Assembly (NCBI GenBank): GCA_009744235.1 | Contig: WPHV01000003.1 | Span: forward strand, 186,001 to 250,000 | Origin: Gillisella vitis | GTDB lineage: Bacteria; Pseudomonadota; Alphaproteobacteria; Rhizobiales; Rhizobiaceae | DNA length: 64,000 nucleotides | Reading direction: 5' to 3' | Shown here: positions 55,014 through 63,853 of the stretch, in pieces | How the letters are laid out: each line of letters opens with the position of its first letter | Position numbering within the stretch: position 1 is the first letter of the stretch | Translations under genes and position numbers: made by a program | The notes under the pieces: generated by a model | Told to the model about the DNA's origin: nothing | The model's database searches: none | The model's input: only the letters and a program-made list of their open reading frames with translations

Positions 55014-55430
55014 CTATTGCCCCTGAACCTGACCGTTTGTCTTGGCAAGCTTGCGCATTTCCTCGACGCGGCGCTCATATTCGGCCTGGCTGATCTGCCC
55101 AGTCTTGCGCAGATAAGAGAGCGAAGACAGACGCTTGCCCATGTCTTTCGCCTCGTCATTGCTCATCTGCACATTGGCCGCGGTCAAGGGCCGTGAAAAA
55201 TCCGGATAACCATCCGGCGTGGTATAGGCTGCAGCGGCTGGATCGGTCTTGTCGGTCACCGTCACGTCAACATGGCCCGGGCGCACGGCAGGCTGCGAGG
55301 CGGGCGTGCTATTGCAGCCGGCCAACGCAAGCAGGCAGGCAACGCCAGATCCCGCCGCACCGGCTTTCGCCAGGCGCAGAGCCAGCTTCAGACGCGAAGA
55401 CTGCCCAACCAAAGAGACGATCGAAACCAT
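55014..55430 (-). CDS. Small lipoprotein with SHOCT-like C-terminus
   Basis: A 138-residue protein. The ATG at 55430 gives a positively charged start followed by hydrophobic residues and lipobox ALAGC near residue 40 (CLLALAGCNST). The mature part is TVTDKTDPAAAAYTTPDGY-like and ends LSYLRKTGQISQAEYERRVE, which resembles a short C-terminal SHOCT helix. Family not recognised. It is probably an inner- or outer-membrane anchored lipoprotein. The ribosome site is weak, so the start is uncertain. Confidence 0.6.
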   Translation of the reverse strand: MVSIVSLVGQSSRLKLALRLAKAGAAGSGVACLLALAGCNSTPASQPAVRPGHVDVTVTDKTDPAAAAYTTPDGYPDFSRPLTAANVQMSNDEAKDMGKRLSSLSYLRKTGQISQAEYERRVEEMRKLAKTNGQVQGQ

Positions 55431-55657
55431 ATTCAAACCCAACCAAATCCGCCCGGCACCGGGAAAAACAGCAGCATAAGCCATGGGATTATTCACACGA
55501 TGCTTTTCACAACGCAAACGTGAATAACCTGCGACAAAACGCGCAAACCTTGTAAAACATGTGAGTCAAACCACACCCACACCTTTCATCTGTCTGGAAC
55601 TTGTAGTCATTTTCAGGCAGGATAGGCAAATATAAAAAAGAGAAGAGCCAAGGGGAG

Positions 55658-57628
55658 ATGGCATTGACCACAGCATCGAAGGACCAAGGTCGCGCCGGTC
55701 AATCCCGTCCCGCGTCCGACGCGCCTGAACGCGGGCCGGAAACCAGCCAAAAAACCGGGCCGAAAACCAGCAAAACAGCAAACAGCGCTGACAGTTCTGA
55801 ATCCGAAAAGGCCGGTTTCAATCAAATGGGTTTCGACCCGTCCCTGATCGATCCCTATATCGTCAAGGACCCCGAAGCGCTGGCCGTTAATCTCGCCAAG
55901 GCGCTTGAGAACCTCGGCAAGGCGGCCTCCACCTGGATCGCGCCGCGTGAAAAGGCTGGCCGCGTCGATCCGGTGGCGGAACCCGCCGTCGAACTGGTCA
56001 AAACCCTGTCAGGCGTGGCGGAATACTGGATGACTGACCCTCAGCGCAGCCTAGAGGCGCAGACTCATCTGATGACCTCCCTGTTCGGCGTCTGGATGAA
56101 GAGCCTGAGCCGCCTTTCCATGCCCGCCCAAACACCTCCCCCGCCCGAGCCGATCAAGGACAAGCGATTCGCGGATGCCGACTGGCAGCGCAACCCGTTC
56201 TTCGATTTTTTGCGCCAGGCCTATCTTGTCTTGTCCGACTGGGCTGAGAAACTAGTGGAGAATACCCAGGGCATGGACGAGCATGCGCGCCATAAGGCGC
56301 TGTTCTACGTCCGGCAGATGACGGCGGCGCTGTCACCGGTCAATTTCGTGATGACCAATCCGCAGCTTTACCGCGAGACGGTCGCCACCAGCGGCGCCAA
56401 TCTGGTCAAGGGCATGAAAATGTTTGCCGAGGACATGGCCGCCGGTCAGGGCGAATTGCGGATGCGCCAGACCGACACCAGCAAATTCGCGCTGGGGACG
56501 AATATGGCGCTGACGCCGGGCAAAGTCGTCGCCCAGAGCGATGTCTGCGAGGTCATTCAATACGAACCCGCCACCGACAAGGTACTGAAGCGGCCCCTGC
56601 TGATCTGCCCGCCCTGGATCAACAAATTCTATATTCTCGATCTCAACCCGGAAAAGAGCTTCATCAAATATTGCGTCGACCAGGGCCATACGGTCTTCGT
56701 GATTTCCTGGGTCAATCCCGATCAACGTCATGCGGGCAAGGACTGGCTGTCCTATATTCGTGAAGGCGTGGATTTTGCCCTCGACACCGTCGAGAAAGCC
56801 ACCGGCGAAAAGAAGGTCAATGCCATCGGCTATTGCGTTGGCGGCACATTGCTGTCTGCGGCCATGGCGCTGCATGCCAAGGAAGGCAATAGCCGGATTG
56901 CCAGCGCCACATTGTTCACCACCCAGGTGGATTTCACCCATGCAGGCGACCTGAAAGTCTTCGTGGACGAGGAACAGGTGAGCGGGCTGGAAGAGAAGAT
57001 GCGGCAGAAGGGCTATCTGGACGGCTCGAAAATGGCCTCCGCCTTCAACATGCTGCGCTCGTCGGAACTGATCTGGCCCTATTTCGTCAACAATTACCTG
57101 AAGGGTCAGGACCCGACCGCCTTTGACCTGCTTTATTGGAATGCTGATTCGACACGGATGGCGGCGGCCAATCACTCGTTTTATCTGCGCAATTGCTATC
57201 TGGAAAACAATCTGGCGCGCGGCAAGATGCAGCTGGATGGCAAGACCCTGTCACTGAAAGACGTGAAAATCCCGATCTACAATCTCGCCACCAAGGAAGA
57301 CCATATTGCCCCGGCAAAGTCGGTGTTTGTCGGATCGGCCTGCTTTGGCGGTCCCGTCACCTATGTGATGAGCGGGTCCGGCCATATCGCCGGTGTGGTC
57401 AATCCGCCCGATAAGCGCAAATACCAATTCTGGACCAATGGCAAGCCGGAGGGCACCTTCGAGGATTGGGTTGCCGGTGCCGAGGAAACCGCTGGCTCCT
57501 GGTGGCCGCATTGGCAGAAATGGATCGAAGGATTGGACAAACGCCGCGTGGCGGCCCGTAAACCGGGCGGCACGGCGCTGAATGCCATAGGGGATGCGCC
57601 GGGCTCTTACGTTCTGGAGCGTGTCTAA
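55658..57628 (+). CDS. phaC: Class I poly(3-hydroxyalkanoate) synthase
   Basis: A 656-residue PHB synthase that polymerises 3-hydroxybutyryl-CoA at granule surfaces. The lipase-like box is AIGYCVGGTLL with nucleophile Cys393, and Asp548 (KEDHIAP) and His576 (SGSGHIAG) complete the triad. The Trp-rich end YWNADSTRM...SFYLRNCYLENNL and NKFYILDLNPEKSFIKYCVD are class I markers. The first 60 residues are a low-complexity Lys/Ser/Pro extension. The ATG at 55658 has its ribosome site (AAGGGGAG) directly abutting; the TTG two codons later is better spaced. It is followed by sfsA after 24 nt. Confidence 0.95.
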   Translation: MALTTASKDQGRAGQSRPASDAPERGPETSQKTGPKTSKTANSADSSESEKAGFNQMGFDPSLIDPYIVKDPEALAVNLAKALENLGKAASTWIAPREKAGRVDPVAEPAVELVKTLSGVAEYWMTDPQRSLEAQTHLMTSLFGVWMKSLSRLSMPAQTPPPPEPIKDKRFADADWQRNPFFDFLRQAYLVLSDWAEKLVENTQGMDEHARHKALFYVRQMTAALSPVNFVMTNPQLYRETVATSGANLVKGMKMFAEDMAAGQGELRMRQTDTSKFALGTNMALTPGKVVAQSDVCEVIQYEPATDKVLKRPLLICPPWINKFYILDLNPEKSFIKYCVDQGHTVFVISWVNPDQRHAGKDWLSYIREGVDFALDTVEKATGEKKVNAIGYCVGGTLLSAAMALHAKEGNSRIASATLFTTQVDFTHAGDLKVFVDEEQVSGLEEKMRQKGYLDGSKMASAFNMLRSSELIWPYFVNNYLKGQDPTAFDLLYWNADSTRMAAANHSFYLRNCYLENNLARGKMQLDGKTLSLKDVKIPIYNLATKEDHIAPAKSVFVGSACFGGPVTYVMSGSGHIAGVVNPPDKRKYQFWTNGKPEGTFEDWVAGAEETAGSWWPHWQKWIEGLDKRRVAARKPGGTALNAIGDAPGSYVLERV

Positions 57629-57652
57629 GATTAGCCGAACGATAAAAACGCC

Positions 57653-58363
57653 ATGATTTTCGATCCGCCACTGGTCGCGGCCACGTTGGTGCGCCGCTAC
57701 AAACGCTTTCTTTTCGACGCAGTGTTGGAAGATGGCAGCGAAATCACCGGCTTTTGCGCCAATACCGGCTCAATGCGCGGGTTGACGGCACCCGGCTCGC
57801 GCATTTACCTGTCGCAAAGCGAAAAGCCGGGCCGGAAATATCGCTATGGGTTTGAGCTGATCGAAGCCGATGGCACATTGGTTGGCGTCAATACCAGCCT
57901 TCCCAACCGTCTGGCTCACGAGGCGATCCGCGCCGGTTTGGTCAGCGATCTCTTACACTATCCGCAGATCCGCACCGAGCAGCGCTATGGCGAGAACTCC
58001 CGGATCGACCTGCTGTTGTCGGGTCCTGGCAAAGCGGATTGCTATGTTGAGGTGAAGAACGTCCATTTCATCCGGGAAACCGGATTGGCGGAATTTCCAG
58101 ATAGCGTCACCACCAGAGGCGCGAAACATTTGACCGAAATGGCCAAGCTGGTGGCGGCAGGCAAGCGGGCGGCGATGCTCTATGTGATCCAGCGGCAGGA
58201 TTGCGATGCCCTGGCGATCTGCGCCGATCTCGACCCCGCCTATGGACGGGCCTTTACCGCCGCCATAAGCCAAGGCGTCGAAGCCTATGCGGTGAAATGC
58301 GCGATCACACCGGGCGGGATCATTCCGTCTTGCAGCGTTCCAGTGCGCCTGACTACACCATGA
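57653..58363 (+). CDS. sfsA: SfsA-family DNA/RNA nuclease (sugar fermentation stimulation protein A)
   Basis: A 236-residue protein. It has an N-terminal OB fold (RRYKRFLFDAVLEDGSEITG) and a PD-(D/E)XK-type nuclease core with RIDLLLSGPGKADCYVEVKN and RGAKHLTEMAKLVAAGK. E. coli SfsA was first linked to maltose metabolism; a nuclease fold is known. The cellular role is unsettled. It follows phaC by 24 nt, and its end overlaps the convergent yeiH end by 11 nt. Confidence 0.92.
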   Translation: MIFDPPLVAATLVRRYKRFLFDAVLEDGSEITGFCANTGSMRGLTAPGSRIYLSQSEKPGRKYRYGFELIEADGTLVGVNTSLPNRLAHEAIRAGLVSDLLHYPQIRTEQRYGENSRIDLLLSGPGKADCYVEVKNVHFIRETGLAEFPDSVTTRGAKHLTEMAKLVAAGKRAAMLYVIQRQDCDALAICADLDPAYGRAFTAAISQGVEAYAVKCAITPGGIIPSCSVPVRLTTP

Positions 58364-59399
58364 AATGAATGGCCGTCAGCGCAATCGCCCCCAAGGCCAG
58401 AATGGAAAGGCTTCCCGCCGCCAGCACCCTGCCCCCGGACGCAAGCAGGCTGCGCAGATCAACCTGAAGACCAAGTGCCGCCATGGACAGGGTGGTGAGA
58501 AAACCCGACAAATGCTGCGACGGCTCCAGCAGACCATGCGGCAAGACATCCAGGGATCGAGCCATCATCAATGCGAGAAAGCCGACGATGAACCAGGGCG
58601 CCAAGTGGGCAAAGGAAAACTTACGCTCATTTTTAAACCCGGACCCCATTTCCATACCTCTGGCACTCATCTCCAATCCCAGCAGGCCCAGTCCCAGCAG
58701 AACAGGCCCCAGCATCATCACCCGGATCAGTTTGACCAGCGTGCCGACTTGCAGGCTGACCAGCCCGAAGGACGCTGTGGCCGCCAGCACTTGCGGAACG
58801 GCATAGACCGTCATGCCCGCCAGAATTCCGTAATGGCGGGGGTCCAGACCGGCTTGAAAAGCCACCAGCGGCAGCAGAAGCACCACGAGAATGCCAAGCA
58901 CGGCTGTAAAGGCAATGGACGAAGCAACCTCGTCGGCATCGGCGCCAATCACCGGGGCTGCCGCCATGATCGCCGAATTTCCGCAAATGGAGTTGCCGCA
59001 GGCAACCAGCAACGCTAGCGGATGTGGCAATCCGATAACACGCCCAATCGCATAACTGCTGACCAGACCGCAACAGAGCACGGCAATCACAAAAGCTATC
59101 AGGGTGAACCCGCTTCCAGCGATCTGCCCAAGGCTGACCGATGCGCCCAACAGGACAATGGCAAGTTCCAGCACGGTTTTCGCGCAGAGGTGAACGCCTT
59201 TATTCACGACCGGCGGCAGGACAAACAGGCTTTTGATCAGGGTGCCGAGTAAAATGCACCAGACCAGGGCATCGACAGGCATCCGCCCTGTGACACGCTG
59301 AACCGTAAAGGCGAGAGCATAGCCTCCCAAAGCGACAGCACTGGACAGGACAATCCCAGGTACGAGCGAAATAACAGGGCGAAACAGGCGCATTTTCAA
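58353..59399 (-). CDS. YeiH/YadS-type putative sulfate exporter (UPF0324)
   Basis: A 348-residue membrane protein with about ten hydrophobic segments. Landmarks are VCGNSICGNSAIMAAAPVIGADADEVASSIAF-type residues, here seen as LLVACGNSICGNSAIMAAAP, and AFQAGLDPRHYGILAGMTVY. The family is often called a putative sulfate exporter and is tied to sulfur oxoanion metabolism by its neighbours. A divergent LysR regulator resembling YeiE lies 100 nt away. Confidence 0.88.
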   Translation of the reverse strand: MKMRLFRPVISLVPGIVLSSAVALGGYALAFTVQRVTGRMPVDALVWCILLGTLIKSLFVLPPVVNKGVHLCAKTVLELAIVLLGASVSLGQIAGSGFTLIAFVIAVLCCGLVSSYAIGRVIGLPHPLALLVACGNSICGNSAIMAAAPVIGADADEVASSIAFTAVLGILVVLLLPLVAFQAGLDPRHYGILAGMTVYAVPQVLAATASFGLVSLQVGTLVKLIRVMMLGPVLLGLGLLGLEMSARGMEMGSGFKNERKFSFAHLAPWFIVGFLALMMARSLDVLPHGLLEPSQHLSGFLTTLSMAALGLQVDLRSLLASGGRVLAAGSLSILALGAIALTAIHFMV

Positions 59400-59499
59400 A
59401 CCTTTCCATCGGTTGGCCTGTTTTGCATGGAGAATTCATTTTATTCCAACGCATAATTGACTACAGTTCATGCAGAATAATTTTACAATTGAGATCACC
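59400..59499. promoter_or_regulatory. Divergent yeiH / lysR control region
   Basis: AT-rich gap of about 100 nt. TTATTC (59441-59446) and GAATAA (59475-59480) form a loose dyad. A LysR-type regulator would normally bind here and control the divergent transporter gene. The exact operator is not resolved. Confidence 0.4.
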
Positions 59500-60384
59500 A
59501 TGACGCTTGAACAATTGACCATTTTCCTTGCCGTTGCCGAGCGTCAGCATGTCACTCGGGCGGCAGAGGCAATCGGCCTGACGCCGTCCGCCGTCAGCGC
59601 GGCCATCCGCGCCTTGGAGATCAATCATGATGTCCTGCTGTTTGACCGGGTTGGAAGGGGTATTGAGCTTACCCAGGCAGGCCGGATCTTTATCGATGAG
59701 GCTCGCGCAACGCTTGATGCAGCGAACCATGCAGCATTGGTGCTGGCCGAACTGGGTGGATTAAGCCGGGGCAAGCTGACCATCCATGCCAGCCAGACGG
59801 TGGCCAGCCATTGGCTGCCACGCAAAATGATGCAGTTTCACGCCCTCCATCCGGATATCGAACTGGCTCTGACCATCGGCAATTCGGCCTCCGTCGCTGA
59901 CGCAGTGGAGACAGGCAAAGCGGAACTGGGCTTTGTCGAGGCCGAGATACCTTCTGATATATTGACGCATCTGGTGGTCGCAGAAGACGAAATGGTCATC
60001 GTCGTCCCCTGCGGCCATCCGCTGGCTGATCCCGCGGCGGATCTGCCAGCGGCGATTCTGGCCACGCCCTGGATCTTGCGGGAGAAAGGTTCGGGTACGC
60101 GCGCCTATTTCGAGCAGGCATTGAAGGCGATGGAGATAGAGCCGTCATCGCTGACCGTGGCCTTGACCTTTCCATCCAATGAAGCGGTGCTATCGGCGCT
60201 TGGGGCGGGCGGCTGCGCCAGCGCGCTGTCCAGATCGGCGGTACAAGCGTTATTCGCAAGCGGCGCATTGCAGATTGCTCCGATCCCGCTTCCGGCTCGT
60301 CACTTCACCGCCCTTCGCCACCGTGAGAGGCGGATCAGTGGCGCGGCGCGTGCTTTCCTACACCTGACGACTGACAGCAATTGA
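59500..60384 (+). CDS. LysR-family transcriptional regulator (YeiE-like)
   Basis: A 294-residue regulator. The helix-turn-helix is MTLEQLTIFLAVAERQHVTR with AAEAIGLTPSAVSAAIRALE, and the effector domain follows. I chose ATG 59500 over 59470 because the longer form overlaps likely control DNA and lacks a ribosome site. It is divergent from the YeiH-type transporter, the same pairing as E. coli yeiE-yeiH, so it probably controls that transporter. Confidence 0.9.
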   Translation: MTLEQLTIFLAVAERQHVTRAAEAIGLTPSAVSAAIRALEINHDVLLFDRVGRGIELTQAGRIFIDEARATLDAANHAALVLAELGGLSRGKLTIHASQTVASHWLPRKMMQFHALHPDIELALTIGNSASVADAVETGKAELGFVEAEIPSDILTHLVVAEDEMVIVVPCGHPLADPAADLPAAILATPWILREKGSGTRAYFEQALKAMEIEPSSLTVALTFPSNEAVLSALGAGGCASALSRSAVQALFASGALQIAPIPLPARHFTALRHRERRISGAARAFLHLTTDSN

Positions 60385-60509
60385 AGATGATCTGGGTATA
60401 GCAGACCGGAAGCGGTTAAGAATTGATCGTACTCTGCGGATCGTGATGGACGAACAACCTTTGCCTGCGGTATGTAAAAAACTGAAATTGATTGCGGGAT
60501 GATAATGGA

Positions 60510-61346
60510 ATGGTAAATTACATCGACGCGGCTACCGCGCCGCTCAAAAACACTGGTGCGATCCGTCTTTATGGCGCGGATGCTTTCGAAGCGATGCGCA
60601 AGGCCTGCCAGGTCACAGCCCGCTGCCTGGACGCCCTGGCCCCGATGGTGAAGCCTGGCGTGACCACCAATGAAATCGACAGGTTTGTCTTCGATTTTGG
60701 CATGGATAACGGCGTTCTGCCTGCAACCTTGAATTATCGTGGCTATCGGCATTCGGTCTGCACCTCGATCAACCATGTCGTCTGCCACGGTATTCCTGAC
60801 GACAAACCGTTGCGCGAAGGCGATATCGTCAATATCGACGTGACCTATGTGGTCGATGGCTGGCACGGCGATTCCAGCCGAATGTATCCGGTCGGCGAAA
60901 TCAAACGGGCCGCCGAACGTCTGCTCGAAGTTACCCATGAATGCCTGATGCGGGGAATAGAGGTCGTCAGGCCGGGAACGCGAACGGGTGCAATTGGTGC
61001 CGCCATCCAAAGCTTTGCCGAGGCGCAACGCTGTTCCGTGGTGCGGGATTTCTGCGGACACGGGGTTGGACAATTGTTTCACGACAGCCCGAATATCCTG
61101 CATTACGGACGGCCAGACGAAGGCCCGGAAATACGCGAGGGCATGATTTTCACCATCGAGCCGATGATCAATCTCGGCAAACCGCATGTGAAGGTTTTGG
61201 CCGATGGCTGGACCGCTGTTACCCGCGACCGTTCGCTGACGGCGCAGTATGAACATACCGTCGGCGTTACTTCGTCCGGCTGCGAAATCTTCACACTGTC
61301 GCCTGCCGGGCTGGACCGTCCGGGCCTGCCTCCCTTGCAAGGCTGA
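60510..61346 (+). CDS. map: Type I methionine aminopeptidase
   Basis: A 278-residue metalloprotease that removes N-terminal Met from new proteins. Metal ligands are in INHVVCHGIPDD (His region), VNIDVTYVVDGWHGDSSRMY (Asp pair), GHGVGQLFHDSPNI (His), FTIEPMINLG (Glu) and AQYEHTVGVT (Glu). The ATG at 60510 (MVNYIDAATAPLKNTGAIRL) is preferred to TTG at 60492. radC follows after 3 nt, so the two are probably co-transcribed. Confidence 0.97.
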   Translation: MVNYIDAATAPLKNTGAIRLYGADAFEAMRKACQVTARCLDALAPMVKPGVTTNEIDRFVFDFGMDNGVLPATLNYRGYRHSVCTSINHVVCHGIPDDKPLREGDIVNIDVTYVVDGWHGDSSRMYPVGEIKRAAERLLEVTHECLMRGIEVVRPGTRTGAIGAAIQSFAEAQRCSVVRDFCGHGVGQLFHDSPNILHYGRPDEGPEIREGMIFTIEPMINLGKPHVKVLADGWTAVTRDRSLTAQYEHTVGVTSSGCEIFTLSPAGLDRPGLPPLQG

Positions 61347-61349
61347 GCA

Positions 61350-62186
61350 ATGAACAAGCCTCCGCGCTTTAACGCCGACGAAACCGCCTCCCCGTCCTTC
61401 CTGCCGGAACAGGACGAGAGCTTCGATTACGAAGAGGACGAGCGCGGCTTTTTCGCCGAACAGGTCCAGAAGCCGAAGGCGATGAAAAAGGCGCCGGACA
61501 CCAACGTCAAACAGCCGGAACATTACCATGGCCACCGGGAACGATTGCGCCTGCGGTTCAAGGAAAAGGGCGATGAGGCGCTGGCCGATTACGAAGTGCT
61601 GGAACTGCTGCTCTTCCGGCTGATCCCAAGGCGCGACACCAAACCGATTGCCAAGGCCCTGCTGGACCGGTTCGGCAGCCTTGCGGGGGTATTTGGCGCA
61701 AAGCACAGCCTGCTTCAGGAGGTGAAAGGTGTCGGCGAGGCCGTGGCGCTTGATTTGAAGCTGATTTCATCGGCAGCGCAGCGGATGCTGAAAAGCGAGT
61801 TGAAGGGCAAGCAGATCCTGTCCTCCTGGTCGAGCGTGATCGATTATTGCCACGCGGCCATGGCCTATGAAACCACCGAACAGTTCCGCATCCTGTTTCT
61901 CGACAAGCGCAATACGCTGATTGCCGATGAAGTGCAGGGCCGAGGCACGGTGGACCACACGCCCGTCTATCCACGCGAAGTGGTCAAACGCGCGCTCGAA
62001 TTATCCGCCACGGCCATTATCCTCGTCCATAACCATCCAAGCGGTGATCCGACCCCATCGCGTGCCGATATTGAGATGACCAAAACCATTATCGATACGG
62101 CAAAACCGCTCGGCATCACCGTGCATGACCATGTCATCATCGGCAAACAGGGCCATGCCAGCCTGAAAGGCCTGCGGCTGATCTGA
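61350..62186 (+). CDS. radC: RadC-family JAB-domain protein
   Basis: A 278-residue protein. The N-terminal 50 residues are acidic and disordered-looking. A helix-hairpin-helix ([10 protein letters not shown] with [15 protein letters not shown]) precedes the JAB metalloprotease-like domain with [20 protein letters not shown]. The role in DNA repair assigned to RadC is disputed; the fold suggests a metallo-hydrolase. It follows map by 3 nt. Confidence 0.93.
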   Translation: MNKPPRFNADETASPSFLPEQDESFDYEEDERGFFAEQVQKPKAMKKAPDTNVKQPEHYHGHRERLRLRFKEKGDEALADYEVLELLLFRLIPRRDTKPIAKALLDRFGSLAGVFGAKHSLLQEVKGVGEAVALDLKLISSAAQRMLKSELKGKQILSSWSSVIDYCHAAMAYETTEQFRILFLDKRNTLIADEVQGRGTVDHTPVYPREVVKRALELSATAIILVHNHPSGDPTPSRADIEMTKTIIDTAKPLGITVHDHVIIGKQGHASLKGLRLI

Positions 62187-62316
62187 GCTTGATGCTGTTA
62201 AGATCACAACCGTATCAGCTTGAGACAGCCGCTATCCTATTGTTAAGCCTGCCCGTTCAGCCTTCGGTAAACCGCTTCCGCTACACCTTGTCATTCACGC
62301 TGCAAGGACGGATGAG

Positions 62317-62643
62317 ATGAGCATTTCCGGTATTTTGAACACGGCGACATCAGGCATGCTGGCCCAACAGACACGCCTGAGCAATGTTGCCAGCAATATC
62401 GCCAATGCCGATACGCCCGGATATCAGCGGCTGAATACCACTCTTTCGGCCAGTGGCTCAGGTGTTGCGGCAACCACAACCCGCTCCACGGACGCGCCCG
62501 CAACGCAAGACACCTCAAATGTCGATCCCTTGCGTGAGATCACCGACATGATCAGCGCCGAAAATAGCTTTGCCGCCAATGCGAAAGTGTTCGAGACCGG
62601 CGCAGACATGTGGGACATGCTGATGAGCGTCAAACGCGACTAA
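62317..62643 (+). CDS. Orphan FlgC/FlgB-like flagellar rod protein
   Basis: A 108-residue protein. The N-terminus ISGILNTATSGMLAQQTRLS with SNVASNIANADTPGYQR is the conserved rod/hook signature. The C-terminus (DPLREITDMISAENSFAANA followed by KVFETGADMWDMLM) matches the other coiled-coil half of rod proteins. The linker is a short serine/threonine-rich stretch. This is close to FlgC but it is shorter and has no flagellar genes nearby. It could be an extra or degenerate rod protein or a relative recruited for another axial structure. Confidence 0.82.
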   Translation: MSISGILNTATSGMLAQQTRLSNVASNIANADTPGYQRLNTTLSASGSGVAATTTRSTDAPATQDTSNVDPLREITDMISAENSFAANAKVFETGADMWDMLMSVKRD

Positions 62644-62747
62644 AGCATTTTCCGGACGGAAAACCGTTACACACTTTTCCTGGAAATGCTCTTTGTTCTA
62701 CGCATTTCCGGACGGAAAACCGCTACACACTTTTCCTGGAAATGCTC
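62643..62747. repeat. 56-bp tandem hairpin repeat (second locus)
   Basis: A 56-bp unit starting GGACGGAAAACCG at 62654 is repeated at 62710; a partial copy precedes and the second is truncated at about 62747, next to the lysE-like stop. Each unit contains a GGAAATGC...GCATTTCC hairpin. It shares the GAAAACCG start, the CACTTTTC block and the 56-bp period with the units at 42527-42670. Confidence 0.85.
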
Positions 62748-62751
62748 GCCC

Positions 62752-63378
62752 TCACCCACCCCAATATTGCCGGGCGGCAAGGCCGAGCGAAATCAGGCCG
62801 AAGCCGATCAGCAGAACGGCGGAGCCGCGTTGTACCCAGATCGTGAAATGGTCAGGCAATCGGCTTTTCAGCCAGACGACAGCGCCGCACAGCGCAAACC
62901 ACCAGATCAGCGACCCGAGAAACACCCCTGCCACCAGAAAGAACGGACTGACATCGCCGGTATCGGCGAGACCCGCGCCTGCAAACAGCGCTGCGAAACC
63001 GAAAATCGTCGCAGGATTGGTAATGGTCAGCCCGAAGGTGGACATGGTGGTGCGGATAAAATCGCTGGCCTTGATCTGTGCTGCCGGTCGCGGTGGCCGC
63101 GCTTCAAGCATGCGGATACCAATCAGCAAAATCAGCGTGCCGCCGACCAGTTTCAGGGGCAGTGATATTTCAGCCAGCAGATCCTGCATGGCGGCAAAGC
63201 CCGCTGCGGCGGCAATGGCGAAGACCATGTCGCCAATGGCAGCTCCAAGCCCGGCGGAGACTCCATGCCAGAATCCGCGCTCCATGGTGCGGTTGATACA
63301 GAGCGTGCCGATCGGCCCAATCGGTGCGGCCACGGCAATGCCGAGCAAAATGCCCTTGAGCAGCAGGATAATCAGCAT
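62752..63378 (-). CDS. LysE/RhtB-family amino-acid exporter
   Basis: A 208-residue protein with about six hydrophobic segments. It has LLKGILLGIAVAAPIGPIGT, the LysE signature region near the first loop, and GVSAGLGAAIGDMVFAIAA. The ATG at 63378 follows CGGAGAAAACC; a GTG at 63393 would add five residues. The exported amino acid is not predictable. It is a single gene ending at the 56-bp repeats. Confidence 0.85.
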   Translation of the reverse strand: MLIILLLKGILLGIAVAAPIGPIGTLCINRTMERGFWHGVSAGLGAAIGDMVFAIAAAAGFAAMQDLLAEISLPLKLVGGTLILLIGIRMLEARPPRPAAQIKASDFIRTTMSTFGLTITNPATIFGFAALFAGAGLADTGDVSPFFLVAGVFLGSLIWWFALCGAVVWLKSRLPDHFTIWVQRGSAVLLIGFGLISLGLAARQYWGG

Positions 63379-63853
63379 GGTTTTCTCCGTCACAGAGGCC
63401 TTATCCGTGACGGATGAAAGCAGAAACAGTCATGTACCGGCAGCGCGGCAAGCCTTGACCAGGCATAACGTCGAGAACCCCATTCGGTTCGCATATTATG
63501 CCGTGCCTGCACTGCAACGACCCAAGAACACGACCCAAGAACACGGGCAAAGAGCGCGAGCCAAAGACGCTGTACTGCAAAATTCCTCAAACCGGAACCA
63601 ATTAAAGGAAAGCTGGACCTGCAATTCGAGCGAGGAACCACACCGCAACGACAACCACAATTTTAAAGAATTCCCGTCTTGCGAGGTGCCATCTGACCGT
63701 GCAACGGTTTTGTCCGTTAAAACATGTCTCCCGAAAGCGGGTAACGGTTTAGGGAAAAAGACACGGCAAAACAACAACCTATGGCATATTGGATGAATCT
63801 CGAATCATGCAACCCGCTATAGGGAAGAGAATCGGAACAGGTGAGGAAGCAAT
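63379..63853. other. Non-coding stretch between lysE-like and MFS genes
   Basis: About 475 nt with no convincing gene. A 13-bp direct repeat (CGACCCAAGAACA) occurs twice in tandem at 63518-63543. A CCCGAAAGCGGG hairpin lies near 63730-63742 in a stretch resembling a degenerate palindromic repeat. The final part must carry the promoter of the MFS gene. Confidence 0.5.

Noticed and set aside
63390..63641. Small open frame (83 codons) upstream of the lysE-like gene
   Set aside because: It has no ribosome site or family sequence and crosses a tandem direct repeat.
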